Source: Fulvia fulva
Lineage: Eukaryota > Ascomycota > Dothideomycetes > Mycosphaerellales > Mycosphaerellaceae
Length of the DNA stretch: 64,000 nucleotides
Direction of reading: 5' to 3'
Assembly: GCF_020509005.1 (NCBI RefSeq)
Contig: NC_063012.1
Location: 9,672,001 to 9,736,000, forward strand
A program made the translations under genes and the position numbers. Below, piece after piece: positions 45,395 to 57,886 of this stretch. The notes under the pieces are model-generated. The model made no database searches and was not told the origin of the DNA. It worked only from the letters and a program-made list of their open reading frames with translations. The stretch's first letter is position 1; the number at the start of each line of letters is the position of its first letter.

Positions 45395-47480
45395 GCCGCT
45401 TTCTAGAGATAGGCTACGGTAACGCGAAGGGCGTTAAAACCTAGGGCGTAGTATATACTAGTAGCGACGGCTAATACTATCTATATAGCCCGAGAGGACG
45501 GATACGTATATCGTTTAATAGAGAGTACTAAAGGGCTTAGGTCTATAGAGGTAGATATTAGCTTAAGGAGTAAATAGGGAGGGAGGGCGTAGAGGGAAGC
45601 TTTTACTCCGGGCTAATCTCTCGAAACGAGGCTATACGGTAGTACTAGATAAGTAGGAAAGCGCGGTTAAGACTTATTACCTTATCTCGTAGCTAGCTTA
45701 CTAAATATAATTCCTTCCTTACTAGCTAGCTAGTATTAAGTAACTTATAAGGGAAACCTACGCCTACTAAAAATTAGACATAAAGTATACTACTACTAAG
45801 CTAGTAACAATATAGCTAGTAATAATAGCTAAACTAGTAATAGCTATAGTAACCGCGACTATAAATATAGGGTAAGCCTCCCCTCTAGGTTAACTAAACC
45901 TCTATATAGAAGGACCTCTATAAAGAGGCTTAAGAGATACTTGAAGTAGATAAGCGCCTAGCTAGGACGTATAAGAACACGATCGCCTAACTCCTCGGAG
46001 CCCTTAAGGTACTCGAATATTAGATCCCGAGAGTAATCTAGTAGATAATATAGAAAGCTCCTACCTAGTATACTCCTATATAGGTAAACGTAGTAGCTAG
46101 CTCCCCTAACCTACGGACCTAAAGGATAAACAACGCTATTAGGGTGTACGTTATAGACCCCGAGGAGAAGCGAGAGCTAGAGGGCCTAATAAGTAAGGAG
46201 CTAGTAGATAGGATTAGCTAGAAGGAGATAGTAGGAGCTATAATCGAGCCTAGAGGAGTAATACGCCTCTTTATAGTATAGGAGACAGACCGACAAAAGC
46301 TCGAGACCCTTAAGGACTAGATAGTTAAGGTAGCGAGGTCGGTAAAGGTCTCTTACTAGTAGTTTACGGTAATAGCCTATAGGGTACTAAGGACCTTTAG
46401 GGTAGAGAACGACCTCGCCCTACTCTAGAAATAGAACTAGAACACCTTACCGGGAGTACGCTTTACTAAAGTAGCGTAGCTAAATAAGAACGTCGAAGCT
46501 ACTAAGACGTACTCCTCTCTAATTATCTAGATAGCTACCGCGGAATAAGCGAACTAGGTCCTAGAAGGAGGACTATTCTAGTAATACAAACGCCTCGACA
46601 CGGAGATATATAAGAGTAGCTACAGAGTGCTCTAATGCTTTAACTACTAATAATACGGCTATATTGCGCTAAAGTATACCGAGAAGACCCCTAAGTACCT
46701 ATACTACGTAGGACCGTATTAGGGGAAACAATACCTACGGGAGGAATCGAGGTACGCGTACTACGGCCGTAAACACCCGGTATACTCGAACTAATGCCCT
46801 ATAAGGATAGTAGCGCAAGAAAAGGCCCGCTAGGCTAGGGTAATAACTCCGGCGAGGTACTCTATACTAACGCTTAGCAATTCCTAGTATAGAGGATTCG
46901 AGGCCGTAAAGAGGAAAAGGATAGACGAAGCGATATAAAATATATAGTAGAGTACTTATATACCGCCGGGGCGCCTAAGGGGCTATAGAGGGCGGTAAAT
47001 GAAGCTAGATAGATACATATCTTTAGGCACCCCCTAACGACCGAACGCTAACTAACCTAATAGGATAGCGCGATAAACAAAGGAGCTATATAGCTAACGA
47101 GCACCCTAATAGAACTTATCCTAGCTAGTCCGTAATACTAATATAAGCTAACCTTACTATTATATAGTATAACGTAAACAAAAGTAAGGACAAGGTTTAA
47201 CTCTACTTCCTCTAGAAACTCGACGACTAAAGGTATTATATCGTAGCGATATAAGAGCTATAGCTAAACCTATATACGTCTACAAAACAATACGGACGCC
47301 AACCCGAACCTTAGCTCCCTTACTACCGACCTATAGTAATAGGGAAATGACACGACCGCTACCTAAGCGTAGTAGATAGCGGTTAGTAACCGAACTTTCT
47401 AAGACAGAAAGAGTATAAGATTCAGAGATATAGAATATAAGAGACGGACTATAGTAAGGAGCTTAAGATATCGGTATATA
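45395..47480 (+). pseudogene. LINE-2 ORF1 (zinc-knuckle protein) and start of ORF2 endonuclease, right-arm copy
   Basis: ORF1 runs in one frame from about 45890 to 46950. The N-terminal part has NTIAQLLGALKVLEYQ and AIRVYVIDPEEKRELEGLI, the middle VKVARSVKVSYQQFTVIAYR. Two zinc knuckles follow: 46636-46677 (C-x2-C-x4-H-x4-C; first Cys kept, the other three residues Tyr) and a C-x2-C-x3-H-x4-C type near 46695-46735 with all ligands Tyr. From about 47145 another frame reads LTIIQYNVNKSKDKV and IVAIQELQLNLYTS, the start of an APE-type endonuclease, ending near 47480 where Gypsy-A-related sequence takes over. It is related to, but distinct from, LINE-T. 45395-45890 is probably its 5' UTR. Gypsy-B inserted into this element. 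Confidence 0.8.
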
Positions 47481-47630
47481 TACTAGATAAATAATAACTA
47501 GCTATACACCCTTACATAGTATTACCCGTAATAATATAATATAAAAAGGCTCGCGGCCTTATAGATTCTACCTCTACCTCTCTCTTTCTTGATTAGAAAT
47601 TTATACGTAAATATATAACCCCCTTGATCC
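47481..47630 (+). other. Non-coding junction between LINE-2 and Gypsy-A
   Basis: Contains an AT-rich ATAATATAATATAAAAAGG (47533-47551) followed by a pyrimidine-rich run and ATATATAACCCCC. It resembles the promoter end of an LTR, but no second copy is in the window, so this is only a suggestion. The mirror copy is at about 20511-20660. Confidence 0.35.
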
Positions 47631-48561
47631 CTTTGACAAAGAATAGACGATTGACACTAGGAGATAGATCGGCTATAGTGCGTTAGATTATATATATAGC
47701 CCTTATAGACGTAGTTATCGGCGGTTATTATAAGCAAGTACTATACTATATTACCGACCTCGAATACGATATTGTCTTTAGACTACCGTAGCTCTCCGTA
47801 TACAACCCGAACATCTTCTAGAAAACTAGCGAGGTGGCGTTTAGATCTAACTACTACTTCGATTACTATCTATATAATAAGACATCGATAATAGTATAAT
47901 CTCTAAACTATATCGGTAGAACGAAATATAGACTAAAGCCCTTTACTAGCGAATTAGTAGGATTTATAGCCGGAGGGGCGGAGCTAGATATATCCGCTCT
48001 AGAGGTAGATAAAGAGGTAGATTACTAGGAAGTCTCGTAGCGCGTATAGGAGATGTACGCGTACCGGCCTAGGGCCGAGTACTTCTATATTATACCTACG
48101 GGGCGCGAGGATAACGACAATAATAATAATAGCCTTAAACTAAGCGCGATAGTAGCATATGACCTAGATTAGTTCTTAAACAACCAGTTTAACTACAATC
48201 CTAAAGAGAAGCTCCCGCCTATATACTACGACATTATAGATACTTTCTTAGTAAAGGACTACGAGGGACTCCTACCTTACCGACTAGGTATCGACTACGA
48301 GATTTATATTAAACCCGGTAGACCTTAAGAACCGCTATACCGAAAGCTATACGGACTAGCCGAGAAGGAGAATGAAGCCGTTAAGAAATAGTTACTCGAA
48401 TAGACTTTAGAAGGTAAGGTATATAAGACCGGCTAGAAAATAAGCTAGTTACCGGTACCGGTATTAGTAGTAAGAAAGCCTAGAGGAGGGCTACGAGTAT
48501 ATATTAACTACTATAGGCTAAACGCTATTACTATTAAGAATCGCTATCCTATTCTATTAAT
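47630..48561 (+). pseudogene. Gypsy-A pol, 5' segment: protease end and start of RT (right arm)
   Basis: One frame from about 47636: TKNRRLTLGDRSAIV, then the retropepsin C-terminal half (YDIVFRLPQLSVYNPNIFQK) near 47760-47830, an acidic linker (GREDNDNNNNS), LGIDYEIYIKPGRPQEPLYR and the RT entry motif [18 protein letters not shown] near 48477. There is no gag and no protease N-terminus upstream. It is broken at 48561 by LINE-T L5 and resumes in the same frame at 53579. Confidence 0.87.
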
Positions 48562-48719
48562 AGATAGATTTGTCATTCCCCTGTTCTAGGACCCTATCCG
48601 GCCTATATAGGTATATATCTATTGTTATATATAAAGGGAAACCCGAATAGGTGAAAACCCTTCCCGCCCCCGACTACTCCTTGTCTAGTTTAGCTTTCCC
48701 TCTAAACGTACGTAGTCTA

Positions 48720-51700
48720 TGTCACTACCCCGTTAGCCCCCGCTCCTAGCCGGTCTCGTCGCGCTACGTCGTGTCCTCTCTTCCTATACTACTCCTACTA
48801 GGCGGTACTGTTCTAGCTAGTCCTTCTCTAGTATCTAGTTTGTAATACGCCGTAGGTCCTTAGCGTTATTAAGAAGTGCCCTAATCGTCCGGTTCCTCGC
48901 CTTTACTATCTACTCCCCCTTTCCTAGTGACTACCTCGGGTAGACGAGGAGTACGTACCGTACGTTCTAGGAGTAATAGCCGTAGGGGTAGCTAATATTC
49001 GTATATCCTAGAACCTTCCTCTATAATAGGTACCCCTAGAGGCCGATGTGTTCGCTTCGTAGTTAGGTTACTATACTACTCGATGCCCTCGTAAGGCGGT
49101 AGTAGATAAGCTTCGGGGGGTACTTGACCGCGGATTTTGTAGCTAACTATTCCTTAGGTTGTCCCGCTAGCTAAGGGCGTCTACTATGCCCTACAACCTA
49201 GTTGTTCTACCTCTCTTTCTATAGTTGCTCTATAAACGATTTCTTACCTTCCTATTATATTACTAGCTATTCGTCCCTTACCCGGTAGTTCGGCTCGTTT
49301 CCGGGTCGAATGCCCCTATACGCTAGTACTGATTCGCGGGCCCTTACGACTATACTAGCGATGACCTTCTATACTAGGTACTATGCCGACTTGCCTAGGT
49401 AGGAGGTCCGTAGTCCCTAGATATATAGGTCGATCGGCGGTATAGCGGTCTCGTACTTAAGCATCCTCGTTAGTATCGACTTATATACCCCGGTAACCTT
49501 CCTTAGGCATTAGTTTTAGATCTTCGCTAGCGGCGCGACGAGTCCCTTCGATAGGTAGGCCCTCTCGCCGAAGGACTATACTTAGCTACTATAGGTAAGG
49601 ACCGGCCGTATAATACCCGTATATAGAAGTCGTGACTGCCGGAAGTCCGCCCCCTATATAGACGTAGTAAGCCTCTAGTATAATACTATATTCTGTTTAG
49701 CTTTCCGTAATATTGCCTATACGTACTTCCTCTACTATAGCGCCGGGTCTACCTATAGTCCGAGGATCCTAAGCTAATTTGCCGGGTTAGTCGTGTGCCC
49801 CTATATCTAGATAGAAGCTTGTAAATTATAGAACCGTAGCCGGCGCGTAAAGTGTATTAGATTGTACTTTTCTAGGGCAAACCGAGCCCCGTACCTCCTA
49901 GCCTAGTCCTCGTAGATCTTGTGCTTCTCTTCTAGTAGCCTATAGTTCTCCTTAGTCGAGGAAGACTACGCTAGGATGTTTATGTCGTCTACGAAGCCGC
50001 TTGTAGCGGTGTTCTAGGATTCTAGGGCTAGGAGCAGCGTCGCTATAAAGAAGAGGAATAGAATAGGTACTAGCGTTAAGCCTTACGGGATTCTAGTATA
50101 GACTACTTGAAATAGGCTTCTATACTAGCCGACTAGGGTCGACGTACTACGGTTTTAGAGGTAGGACCGTACGAAGTTAATAAGCTACTTAGGGAGTCCT
50201 TTCGACCTTAGGATATAGAGTAGCCGCGGGTATAACACGTAGTCGAAGGCTCCCGATATGTCTAGGCTAAGTAAGGAAGCCACCTTGTCCCTATTCTTAT
50301 ACTAGATAGCCTTTACCTAAGAGGTAATAAGTTCTATCGCGGATAGCGTCGATCGCTATAGGCGCGTACCTATCTAGGTGTCCGGGAGTAGGGAGTGTTC
50401 CTCTACCGCCTCGGAGAGTCTCGTTATAACTAGCTTCTTAAGCGCCTTCCTAAGAGTATTAAGGAGCGTAATTAGGCGGTACGACTTTACCTACGTATAG
50501 TCTTCCTTCTACGGCTTACGTAGGACCACTATCGTCGATTGTTTAAAAGCTATCGGGTAGTATCCGGTCTATAGGCAGGCGTTAAAGATCGCTATAACTA
50601 CTAGGGCTAGTTGATCTCTACACTTCTTTAGTAGCTCGTTTAGGATCCTATCCGGCCCCGGGGCTTTCTTCGCCGGTAACTTCCTTAGTATAGCGGCAAC
50701 TTCTCCCTCGGACACCTCCTATTAGACCGCGATACTAGGGGCTAGGGGAGAAGAGCTGTTTATGTCGCTTAGATTAGTCTCGACTAGGGGCGGGAAGAAC
50801 TTACTAGCTAGTAGACGCGCCTTAGCCTCGGGGTCGCTAACCGGGCTACTAGGCGATTGTAGCGCTAGGATAGAGAAGGAGGGGCCCTATATAGAGTCCT
50901 GTCGGGCCTATTTCGCTAGCTTCTATATCCTCTCTAGCTTGCCGGCGATTCCTTCTAATATAGCCCTCTAGCCGACTACATTCTCCCTTCGTATTATAGC
51001 TTTCTTCTATTAGTATGCCTCCCTATATACGTTCTAGGCCTCCTCGCTATAGCTACTCGTCTACACCCGGCGGGCTCTCCTTGCTTCTCTTACTACCGTA
51101 GTGTACTCCGGCGTCTAGTATAGTTTGGACTATGTCGTTAGTTAGGCAAGCGGGACGTGAAGTAAGTTCGCTTTTCTTATTTCGTCTGTTAACCCCTAGA
51201 CTGCTTCGTCTATCTCGTCTTTACTATTATATTACTACTACGCGATCTAGACTAGCCTCTCGGAGTTATCGAGGTACGCCTAGATATTAGCCTAGTAGGC
51301 CTTTCCCTAGTTTAGCTTAGGGGTTCTCGCTAGTATACGTTATATCTATATTATAGTAGAGGTCCGAACTAGTATATAGTCTAACGACGCCTCGAGTTTA
51401 TATTCGATCCTATAGTAGGTTACCTTATAGTAGTAGCTATCTAAGATCTAGGAGAGGTCGATTGTGCCTTAGAGTCCCCCTCTCTTCTAGGTACCTAGGT
51501 CCTTCGGGGTGTTAAGAGCAATTACGTTACTCGCTATTAAGTCGAGTACTTCGTCGGCTATAGGGTACGGCTATATAAGGCTTTCCTAGGAAGGGTAGTA
51601 TATATTAAAGTCTCCTACTACGATGTGGCACCCTTGTCTCTTAAGCGCACTATCTAGGTGTCTATAGACCCTAAGGTCGCGGCTAGACCTCGAGGCTAGC

Positions 51701-52050
51701 GGTTATATATATAGGTTATATATCTAGGTACTACCTACGTAGAGGGAGGTAATATCGCCCCCGCCTTCTTCGTCTACGTAGTACACTACCTCCCAGTCGG
51801 ATTCTAGTATGTCCTTACTAATATAGAAGCACGTACGGGGTCTGCCGTCGCCTCGTAGGTATGTCGTATAGCCTAGTGACTTATAGGTCGTTAGTCTCTT
51901 ATAGTACGGGTTAATCTATAGCTCCTAGATTGTAAGGACGTAGTAGACGCGCGGGTCCGCCTCGTGTAGGAAATGGTTCTAGACTATATCCTTACTATAG
52001 TTGACGTTATACTAGATAATACTAAGCGTATCGAGGCTAGTCATCGGCAT
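48720..52050 (-). pseudogene. LINE-T ORF2, endonuclease-RT (L5)
   Basis: ATG at 52050 on the minus strand. Same domain order as L2: endonuclease about 52040-51300, RT about 50700-49850 with FVDD near 49994-49983, C-terminal domain to about 48720. Near 50275-50300 it agrees with L2 against L4 and L6. The plus-strand open frame at 50762-50971 is an antisense shadow of the same part of RT as those in L2 and L4, here shortened by sequence differences. Confidence 0.87.
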
Positions 52051-53390
52051 TAACAATTATTTCCTCTATATCGTCCTATGTCCTACTACCCTATACGTCC
52101 TAGTCTACGCCTATCGGCTATATACTAAAGGGGAGCTAGGCCTAGTTAGATTCCCTCGCCGTAGCTAGTAGAGTACGTGGCCTCCCGTACGCCCTAGGTT
52201 ACGTATCCTTTATATTGTTCTCGGCCCTAGGGCGCTTATACCCGACCGCCGCTAGTTAGTTCCGGTATAGGCTAGCCTTACGGTCGCCGTAGAATCTTAG
52301 GGCGACGGTTCTGTTTGTGATTGCCTTGTTTTTCGCTAGTTTCCGCTATAGGCATTCCGTACTATACGATAGGTAGTGCCCCGGATAGTTCGCGTACCGT
52401 CTCGTAGTCGATATATAGTCCCTAGATATATAGTCTCCTATATAGTTCGAGTAGGCCTACTTGTTTATAAACATGTAGGTTTAGTGTCTATACTGTTAGC
52501 ATTTGAAGCATTAGAGGACACGAAAGGATAAGGAGTGCTTTTCTACTATCTTAAGGCTATATTACTAGACTAGGCCTTATTCTATCGCTAGATCCGCCGC
52601 TTTCGCGTCTTATAGCTATACTATTAGCGCCGAGGCCTTCTTGCCTTCTAGCCATTTCCTATAGAGCCAAGTCGCCTTCTAGATTAGAGAGTTAAGAGTG
52701 ACCGGGTTGTCCTCTTAGAGAGCGCGTAGGTGACCCTAGTTAGTTAGGTCAAACTCCTTAGGTATGTCGTAGACTAGGATCGTAAATTGTTTTATTAAGA
52801 CCTTTGCTAATACCGTAACCTTAGATGCCTACTATAGCTATACCTCTAGGTGCCTCCTAGTAGTAGTAGAGCTAGTATAGATCTATAGAGTGTCGTTAGA
52901 CTATTAGTTCACTACGACCACCCCTAGTTAGTTAATTCGTTAGGCGAGCTCCTTATTCGATAGCTTCGTAACTTCGGCCTAGTCTTCCTTTGCTATAATA
53001 CGGATCGTAACTATATCGTACGTTAGGCGGGGGCCTAGTATCGATGCCGCGACCGATGCCTAGCTATAGAGGTATTAATTCCGGGTGGCCTTACTAATCG
53101 CCTAGGACGTCGTCCTTATTTCTTATTGCCCTCGGTAATACGACAGTACAAGCGCCGTACGTAGCTAAGTGATCATTACCTATAGAGACCGGTAAGGGAG
53201 CTAATCGTTAGTTTCTATACTTTTTACGTCCTCTATAAGTTGCTACTAGTTGTCTTAGGGGGGCTTCGCCTATATAGCCGTAGGCGCCGTTAGTACCGTA
53301 GCCTAGGCTACTATTACCTAGGAGTTGCCTAATGTAGCTAGGCACCTCCGCGACGTTTAGAGCTAAAGAAATAGGGTGAAGAGAGCTTTA
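52041..53390 (-). pseudogene. LINE-T ORF1, zinc-knuckle protein (L5)
   Basis: Stop TGA (52041-52043, minus strand) overlapping ORF2 as ATGA even though the neighbouring bases have changed by RIP (GTTAATGCC where others have GTCGATGCC). The zinc-knuckle region lies near 52455-52510. Upstream of about 53390 is non-coding sequence taken as the LINE-T 5' UTR. Confidence 0.8.
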
Positions 53391-53395
53391 AGCTA

Positions 53396-53564
53396 TCTAG
53401 ATTAAATAAGGTAGAACTCCCTTAGTCCTAGGGGCAGTGGCCTACTTTATATATCGTTAGAATAGCCTTGATAAGAGCTTTCGAATGTGTCGTGTTTTAG
53501 CGTAGAGATCGATAAGCGGTATAGTACTAACGACCTACGCCTATAATACTAAAACTACGCCGTT
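53396..53564 (-). other. Candidate 5' UTR/promoter region of LINE-T
   Basis: About 170 bp between the ORF1 region and the target-site duplication of L5, absent from L2, L4 and L6. Non-LTR elements carry internal promoters at this position; no motif I can name is visible. Confidence 0.5.
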
Positions 53565-56500
53565 CTATTCTATTAATTTAGGAAACGCTTAACCGTATAT
53601 ATAGAAAGAAGTACTTTACGAAACTAGATATTATAGTAGCCTTTAATAAGTTACGTATCGCGGAAGGGCACGAGTAGCTAATAGCTTTCGTAATACGCTA
53701 CGGTATATACGAATGCCTCGTATTACCGTTCGGCCTCTATAACGGACCCGTAACCTTTTAGTTATATATCAATAAGGTTCTATAGGAACATCTAGATAAC
53801 TTTGTATTAGTATATCTAGATAACGTCCTTATCTTTAGCGATACTCTAGAGGAACACGTCGAATACGTACGAAAGGTATTAATTAAGCTACGAGATACCG
53901 GGATTACCGTTAATATCGATAAGTCCGAGTTCTACTAGGAACGTATAAAATATCTAGGCCTCATTATTACACCCTAGGGTATCGGGATGGACCCGGAGAG
54001 ATTGGAATGTATATAGACCTAGGAAGTACTAACTAATCTTAAGGATGTCTAAGTCTTCCTAGGATTCGCGAACTTCTACCGTAGGTTTATCGAGGCCTTC
54101 TCTCGTATTACATCCCTATTAACTAACCTAACGAAGTTAGATAAACCTAGTAATCACAAGAACCGTAGAACTAACTAGACTAATAATTACTAGAGGGCAT
54201 TCAAGGCGTTAAAAGTAGCGTTTAGTAAGGCGGATATACTAGTATACTATATACCGGGTAGATAGACCGTCGTCGAGACTAACTCCTTAGACTTTATTAA
54301 TATAGGTATACTCTTATAGTACGACGAGTAGGGAGTGTTACATCCTATAGCTTTCTATTCGAAGAAGCTAAGCCCTTAGGAGTATAATTACGAGATCTAC
54401 GATAAGGAACTCCTCGCGATTATTAAAGCATTCGAAGAGTAGCGCCCGGAGCTTATATATAAAGTAGACGAGAACGGCTATCTAGTCAAAGTGTTTATAG
54501 ACTATAAGAACCTCGAATATTTTATAACTACGAAGTAGCTAATTCGCCGATAAGCGCGATAGGTAGAATTTCTATTATAATTCAAGTTCTAGATTATATA
54601 CCGCCTAGGTATATAAGGAACGAAGCTAGACAGCCTAACGAGACGTAGCTAGAACCTTCCGTAGGGGTTAGACGATCCGAGAAATTAGTACTAGTATTAG
54701 ACATTACTTCCGCTAGAGCGACTCCTTAAGATCGACTCTATATAAGCTACTATCGAAGATACGCCCGAAGACGAAGAGACGACTCCCCTAAATCCTAAAG
54801 CAATCGAGTTTATTCTAGAACTAGAATAGGTACTATAAATATAGCTAGTACCAGCTTAGGAAGTATAGACTACAAATAAAGCCGAAGTCGAAGCTAAACT
54901 CGAGTACCGTATAACGACTACTTACGTCCTAGACTAAGAACTTAAGGCGGTAATTAAGATACTACGGAAAGATAGTACTATTCCTCTACTCTTATAGAAG
55001 GCGAAGATACACCCTACGTACTATAAGGTAGATAGTAATATGTTATATATACGAAACTAGTACGATAGTTAGAGCCTATAGGTACCCGGTAACTAGGCCC
55101 TACGGACTCGGCTTATTAGAATAAATTATAACGCTCTAGTAGTAGGATATCTAGGACGAGCTCGAACCTATAAACTCGTAGTACGAGAATTCTACTAGCC
55201 TAGCTTAGTAAGATTAGTACGAAGAAATACCGCGAATTGCCGTATATACCGTACGACAAAATCTCTATACTCCTAGCTACCTAGATTATTATACCTACTT
55301 TTAGTACCGGACCGACCTTAGAGGTATATCGCGGTAGACTTCGTAGTCGGACTTCCTAATAGCACCCTCGATAGTATAACCTATGATAATATTATAACCG
55401 TAATAGATCGGCTAACGAAGGAAGTCGAGCTAGTTCCGATCGGAGCGATAACTATATAGAATACGGTAAGACTTTTCCTTAAGTATATATTCTCCCGACG
55501 CGGATTACCTAATACTATTACTTTAGACCGTAGTAAACAATAGGTTACTACCTTCTAGAGGAAACTTTATAAGATACTTCGTATAAGTCGTAAGCTAAGT
55601 TCTTTATACTACCTAGAAACTAATAGACAGTCGGAACGTACTAACTAAGTAATAGAATAGTATCTCCGTATATTTACTAACGAGGTATAAGATAACTAGG
55701 TAGAACGGCTTTGTCTAGCTTAGTTCGCGATTAATAACTACCTTTCTAAAACAACTAGTGTGTCGCTATTCTACGCTACTTTAGGCTATAACCCTAAGTT
55801 TATAGAGCGCGTAGACCTAAGCGCTAGAAAAGAGGGAGGACTAACTACTCTCTAGCGACTAGATACGTAATCGGCTAAAGCCTTCGTACGCCGGATTTAC
55901 GACCTTTATAAGCACCTTTAAGAAAATATACGGATGTTATAAGCTCTATAAGCTAAGGTAGTAAACCGCTACCGAAGCATCCCGCTAGACTATAAAGTAG
56001 GCGACTAGGTATACCTAAGTACTAAGAACATCCGTACGACTTGACTATCTAAGAAGCTCGATAGAAGATACGCTAGCCCGTACTAGATTATAGAAGTTAT
56101 ACTAGCTAAGCTCTTATATAAACTAAGATTATCGGACGCTATAGTAGGACTCGATAACTACTTTTATACCTCGTTACTTTAGCGAGCCGATTATCCCGAC
56201 TTCCTACTACTCGAAGGCTAGTATCTAGTACTACTACCGCCGATAACTATCGAGTCCGATACTACCGAAGCCGATATAGTCGCTAATATAGTCGTAACAC
56301 CTATATATATATATAAGGTAGAGAAGATCTTAGATATATATACCCGTAAGCGAGTAGGCAAAGTGAAGAAGGGGTAGAAGCGTAAAGTAGACACTTAGTA
56401 TAAAGTAAAATAGCTTAGATATTAGAATAAGGAGGATAGTACGACCTAGTAACCGGCTGAGAATATAATTAAACACGCGGCCGCCGCTATTATAGACATT

Positions 56501-56700
56501 TACTATAGCCGGCCGGAGTTGTCTACGCCTATAGGCTTCGTAGCTCTATCTAATTAGGTCCCCCTAAGCATTTCTCGAAGGGAGCCGGTCGCGGATAGGC
56601 TAGTTATAGATAGACTAGATATAGATATATTACTAGACAATAATAAGGCATTAGAAGATAATTAGAATTTCGTACGGTTATAGAGTAGTACGGGTAAGTA
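53565..56700 (+). pseudogene. Gypsy-A pol, 3' segment: RT core, RNase H, integrase, chromodomain
   Basis: Continues Gypsy-A from the L5 target site. RT: KKYFTKLDIIVAFNKLRIA near 53609, YLDN at the YLDD position near 53813 (second Asp to Asn), FLGFANFYRRFI near 54057. RNase H near 54270-54620: NYEIYDKELLAIIKAFEEQ, FIDYKNLEYF. Integrase near 55130-56100: zinc finger with Cys to Tyr, AVDFVVGLPNST, RGLPNTITLDRSKQ, GDQVYLSTKNIRTTQLSKKL. C-terminal chromodomain near 56310-56515: VEKILDIYTRKRVGKVKKG, then YKVKQLRYQ, DSTTQQPAENI and AAAAIIDIYYSRP, Q standing for Trp. This marks it as a chromovirus-type Ty3/gypsy. It ends where LINE-T L6 starts near 56706. Confidence 0.9.
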
Positions 56701-56706
56701 GCCGTA

Positions 56707-57886
56707 GTATAGAAACTAACGATTAGCTCCTATCCCGGTCTCTATAGGTAATAATCACTTAGCTACGTACGGCGCTTATACTACCGTATTACCGAGGGTA
56801 ATAAGAAATAAGGACGACGTCCTAGGCGATTAGTAAGGCTACCTAGAATCAATACCCCTATAGCTAGGTATCGGTCGCGGTATCGATACTAGGCCCCCGC
56901 CTAACGTACGATATAGTTACGATCCGTATTATAGCAAAGGAAGACTAGGCCGAAGTTACGAAGCTATCGAATAAGGAGCTCGCCTAATGAATTAACTAAC
57001 TAGGGGTGGTCGTAGTAAACTAACAGTCTAACGACACTCTATAGATCTATACTAGCTCTACTACTACTAGGAGGTACCTAGAGGTATAGCTATAGTGGGC
57101 ATCTAAGGTTACGGTATTAGCAAAGGTCTTAATAAAGCAATTTACGATCCTAGTCTACGATATACCTAAGGAGTTCGACCCTACTAACTAAGGTCACCTA
57201 CGTACTCTCTAAGAGGATAACCCGGTCACTCTTAACTCTCTAATCTAGAAGGCGACTTAGCTCTATAGGAAATGGCTAGAGGGTAAGAAGGCCTCGGCGC
57301 TAATAGTATAGCTATAAGACGCGAAAGCGGCGAATCTAGCGATAGAATAAGGCCTAATCTAGCAATATAGCCTTAAGATAGTAGAAAAGCACTCCTTATC
57401 CTTTCGTGTCCTCTAATACTTCAAATGCTAACAGTATAGACACCAAACCTATACGTATAGAAACAAGTAGGCCTACTCGAACTGTATAGGAGACTATATA
57501 TCTAGAGACTATATATCGGCTACGAGACGGTACGCGAACTGTCCGGGGCACTACCTATCGTATAGCGCAGAATGCCTATAGCGGAAACTAGCGAAAAACA
57601 AGGCAATCATAAACAGAACCGTCGCCCTAAGATTCTACGGCGACCGTAAGGCTAGCCTATACCGGAACTAGTTAGCGGCGGTCGGGTATAAGCGCCCTAG
57701 GGCCGAGAACAATATAAAGGATACGTAACCTAGGGCGTACGGGAGGCCACGTACTCTACTAGCTACGGCGAGGGAATCTAACTAGGCCAGGCTCCCCTTT
57801 AGTATATAGCCGATAGGCGTAGACTAGGACATATAAGGTAGTAGGACATAGGACGCTATAGAGGAAATAATTGTCGATGCCGATGA
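56707..57886 (+). pseudogene. LINE-T ORF1, N-terminally truncated (L6)
   Basis: Begins inside ORF1 relative to L2. The zinc-knuckle segment near 57418-57460 keeps Cys and His codons as in L2. An extra TAT near 57509 (TATATATCGGC against TATATCGGC in L2) appears as a small insertion just after the second knuckle. The stop TGA at 57884-57886 overlaps ATG of ORF2 (ATGA). Confidence 0.8.

Larger units (their letters stand above)
35534..49827 (-). repeat. Right arm of the 14.3-kb inverted repeat
   Basis: Reverse complement of 18315-32609. It contains L4, the Gypsy-B 5' part, LINE-2, the Gypsy-A pol start and the 3' part of L5. Unlike the left arm, its elements have proper flanks (target-site duplications for L4 and L5, continuous Gypsy-B), so this is the ancestral arrangement. 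L5 continues beyond 49827 to 53564, whereas the left arm stops at Copia-2. Confidence 0.93.
48562..53564 (-). mobile_element. LINE-T copy L5, longest copy (5.0 kb)
   Basis: Nested in Gypsy-A RT with a perfect 13-bp target-site duplication CTATTCTATTAAT (48549-48561 and 53565-53577). It has a 5' region of about 170 bp (53396-53564) that L2/L4 lack, so it is the best candidate for a full-length LINE-T. Its 3' end (48562-49827) is the segment mirrored as L1. Confidence 0.93.

Noticed and set aside
18315..49827. Inverted repeat as a simple assembly artefact (one arm duplicated in silico)
   Set aside because: The arms carry different RIP-type substitutions in both directions and mosaic tracts, and flanks differ (Copia-2 on the left, full L5 on the right). 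Long-read confirmation is still needed for the junctions.
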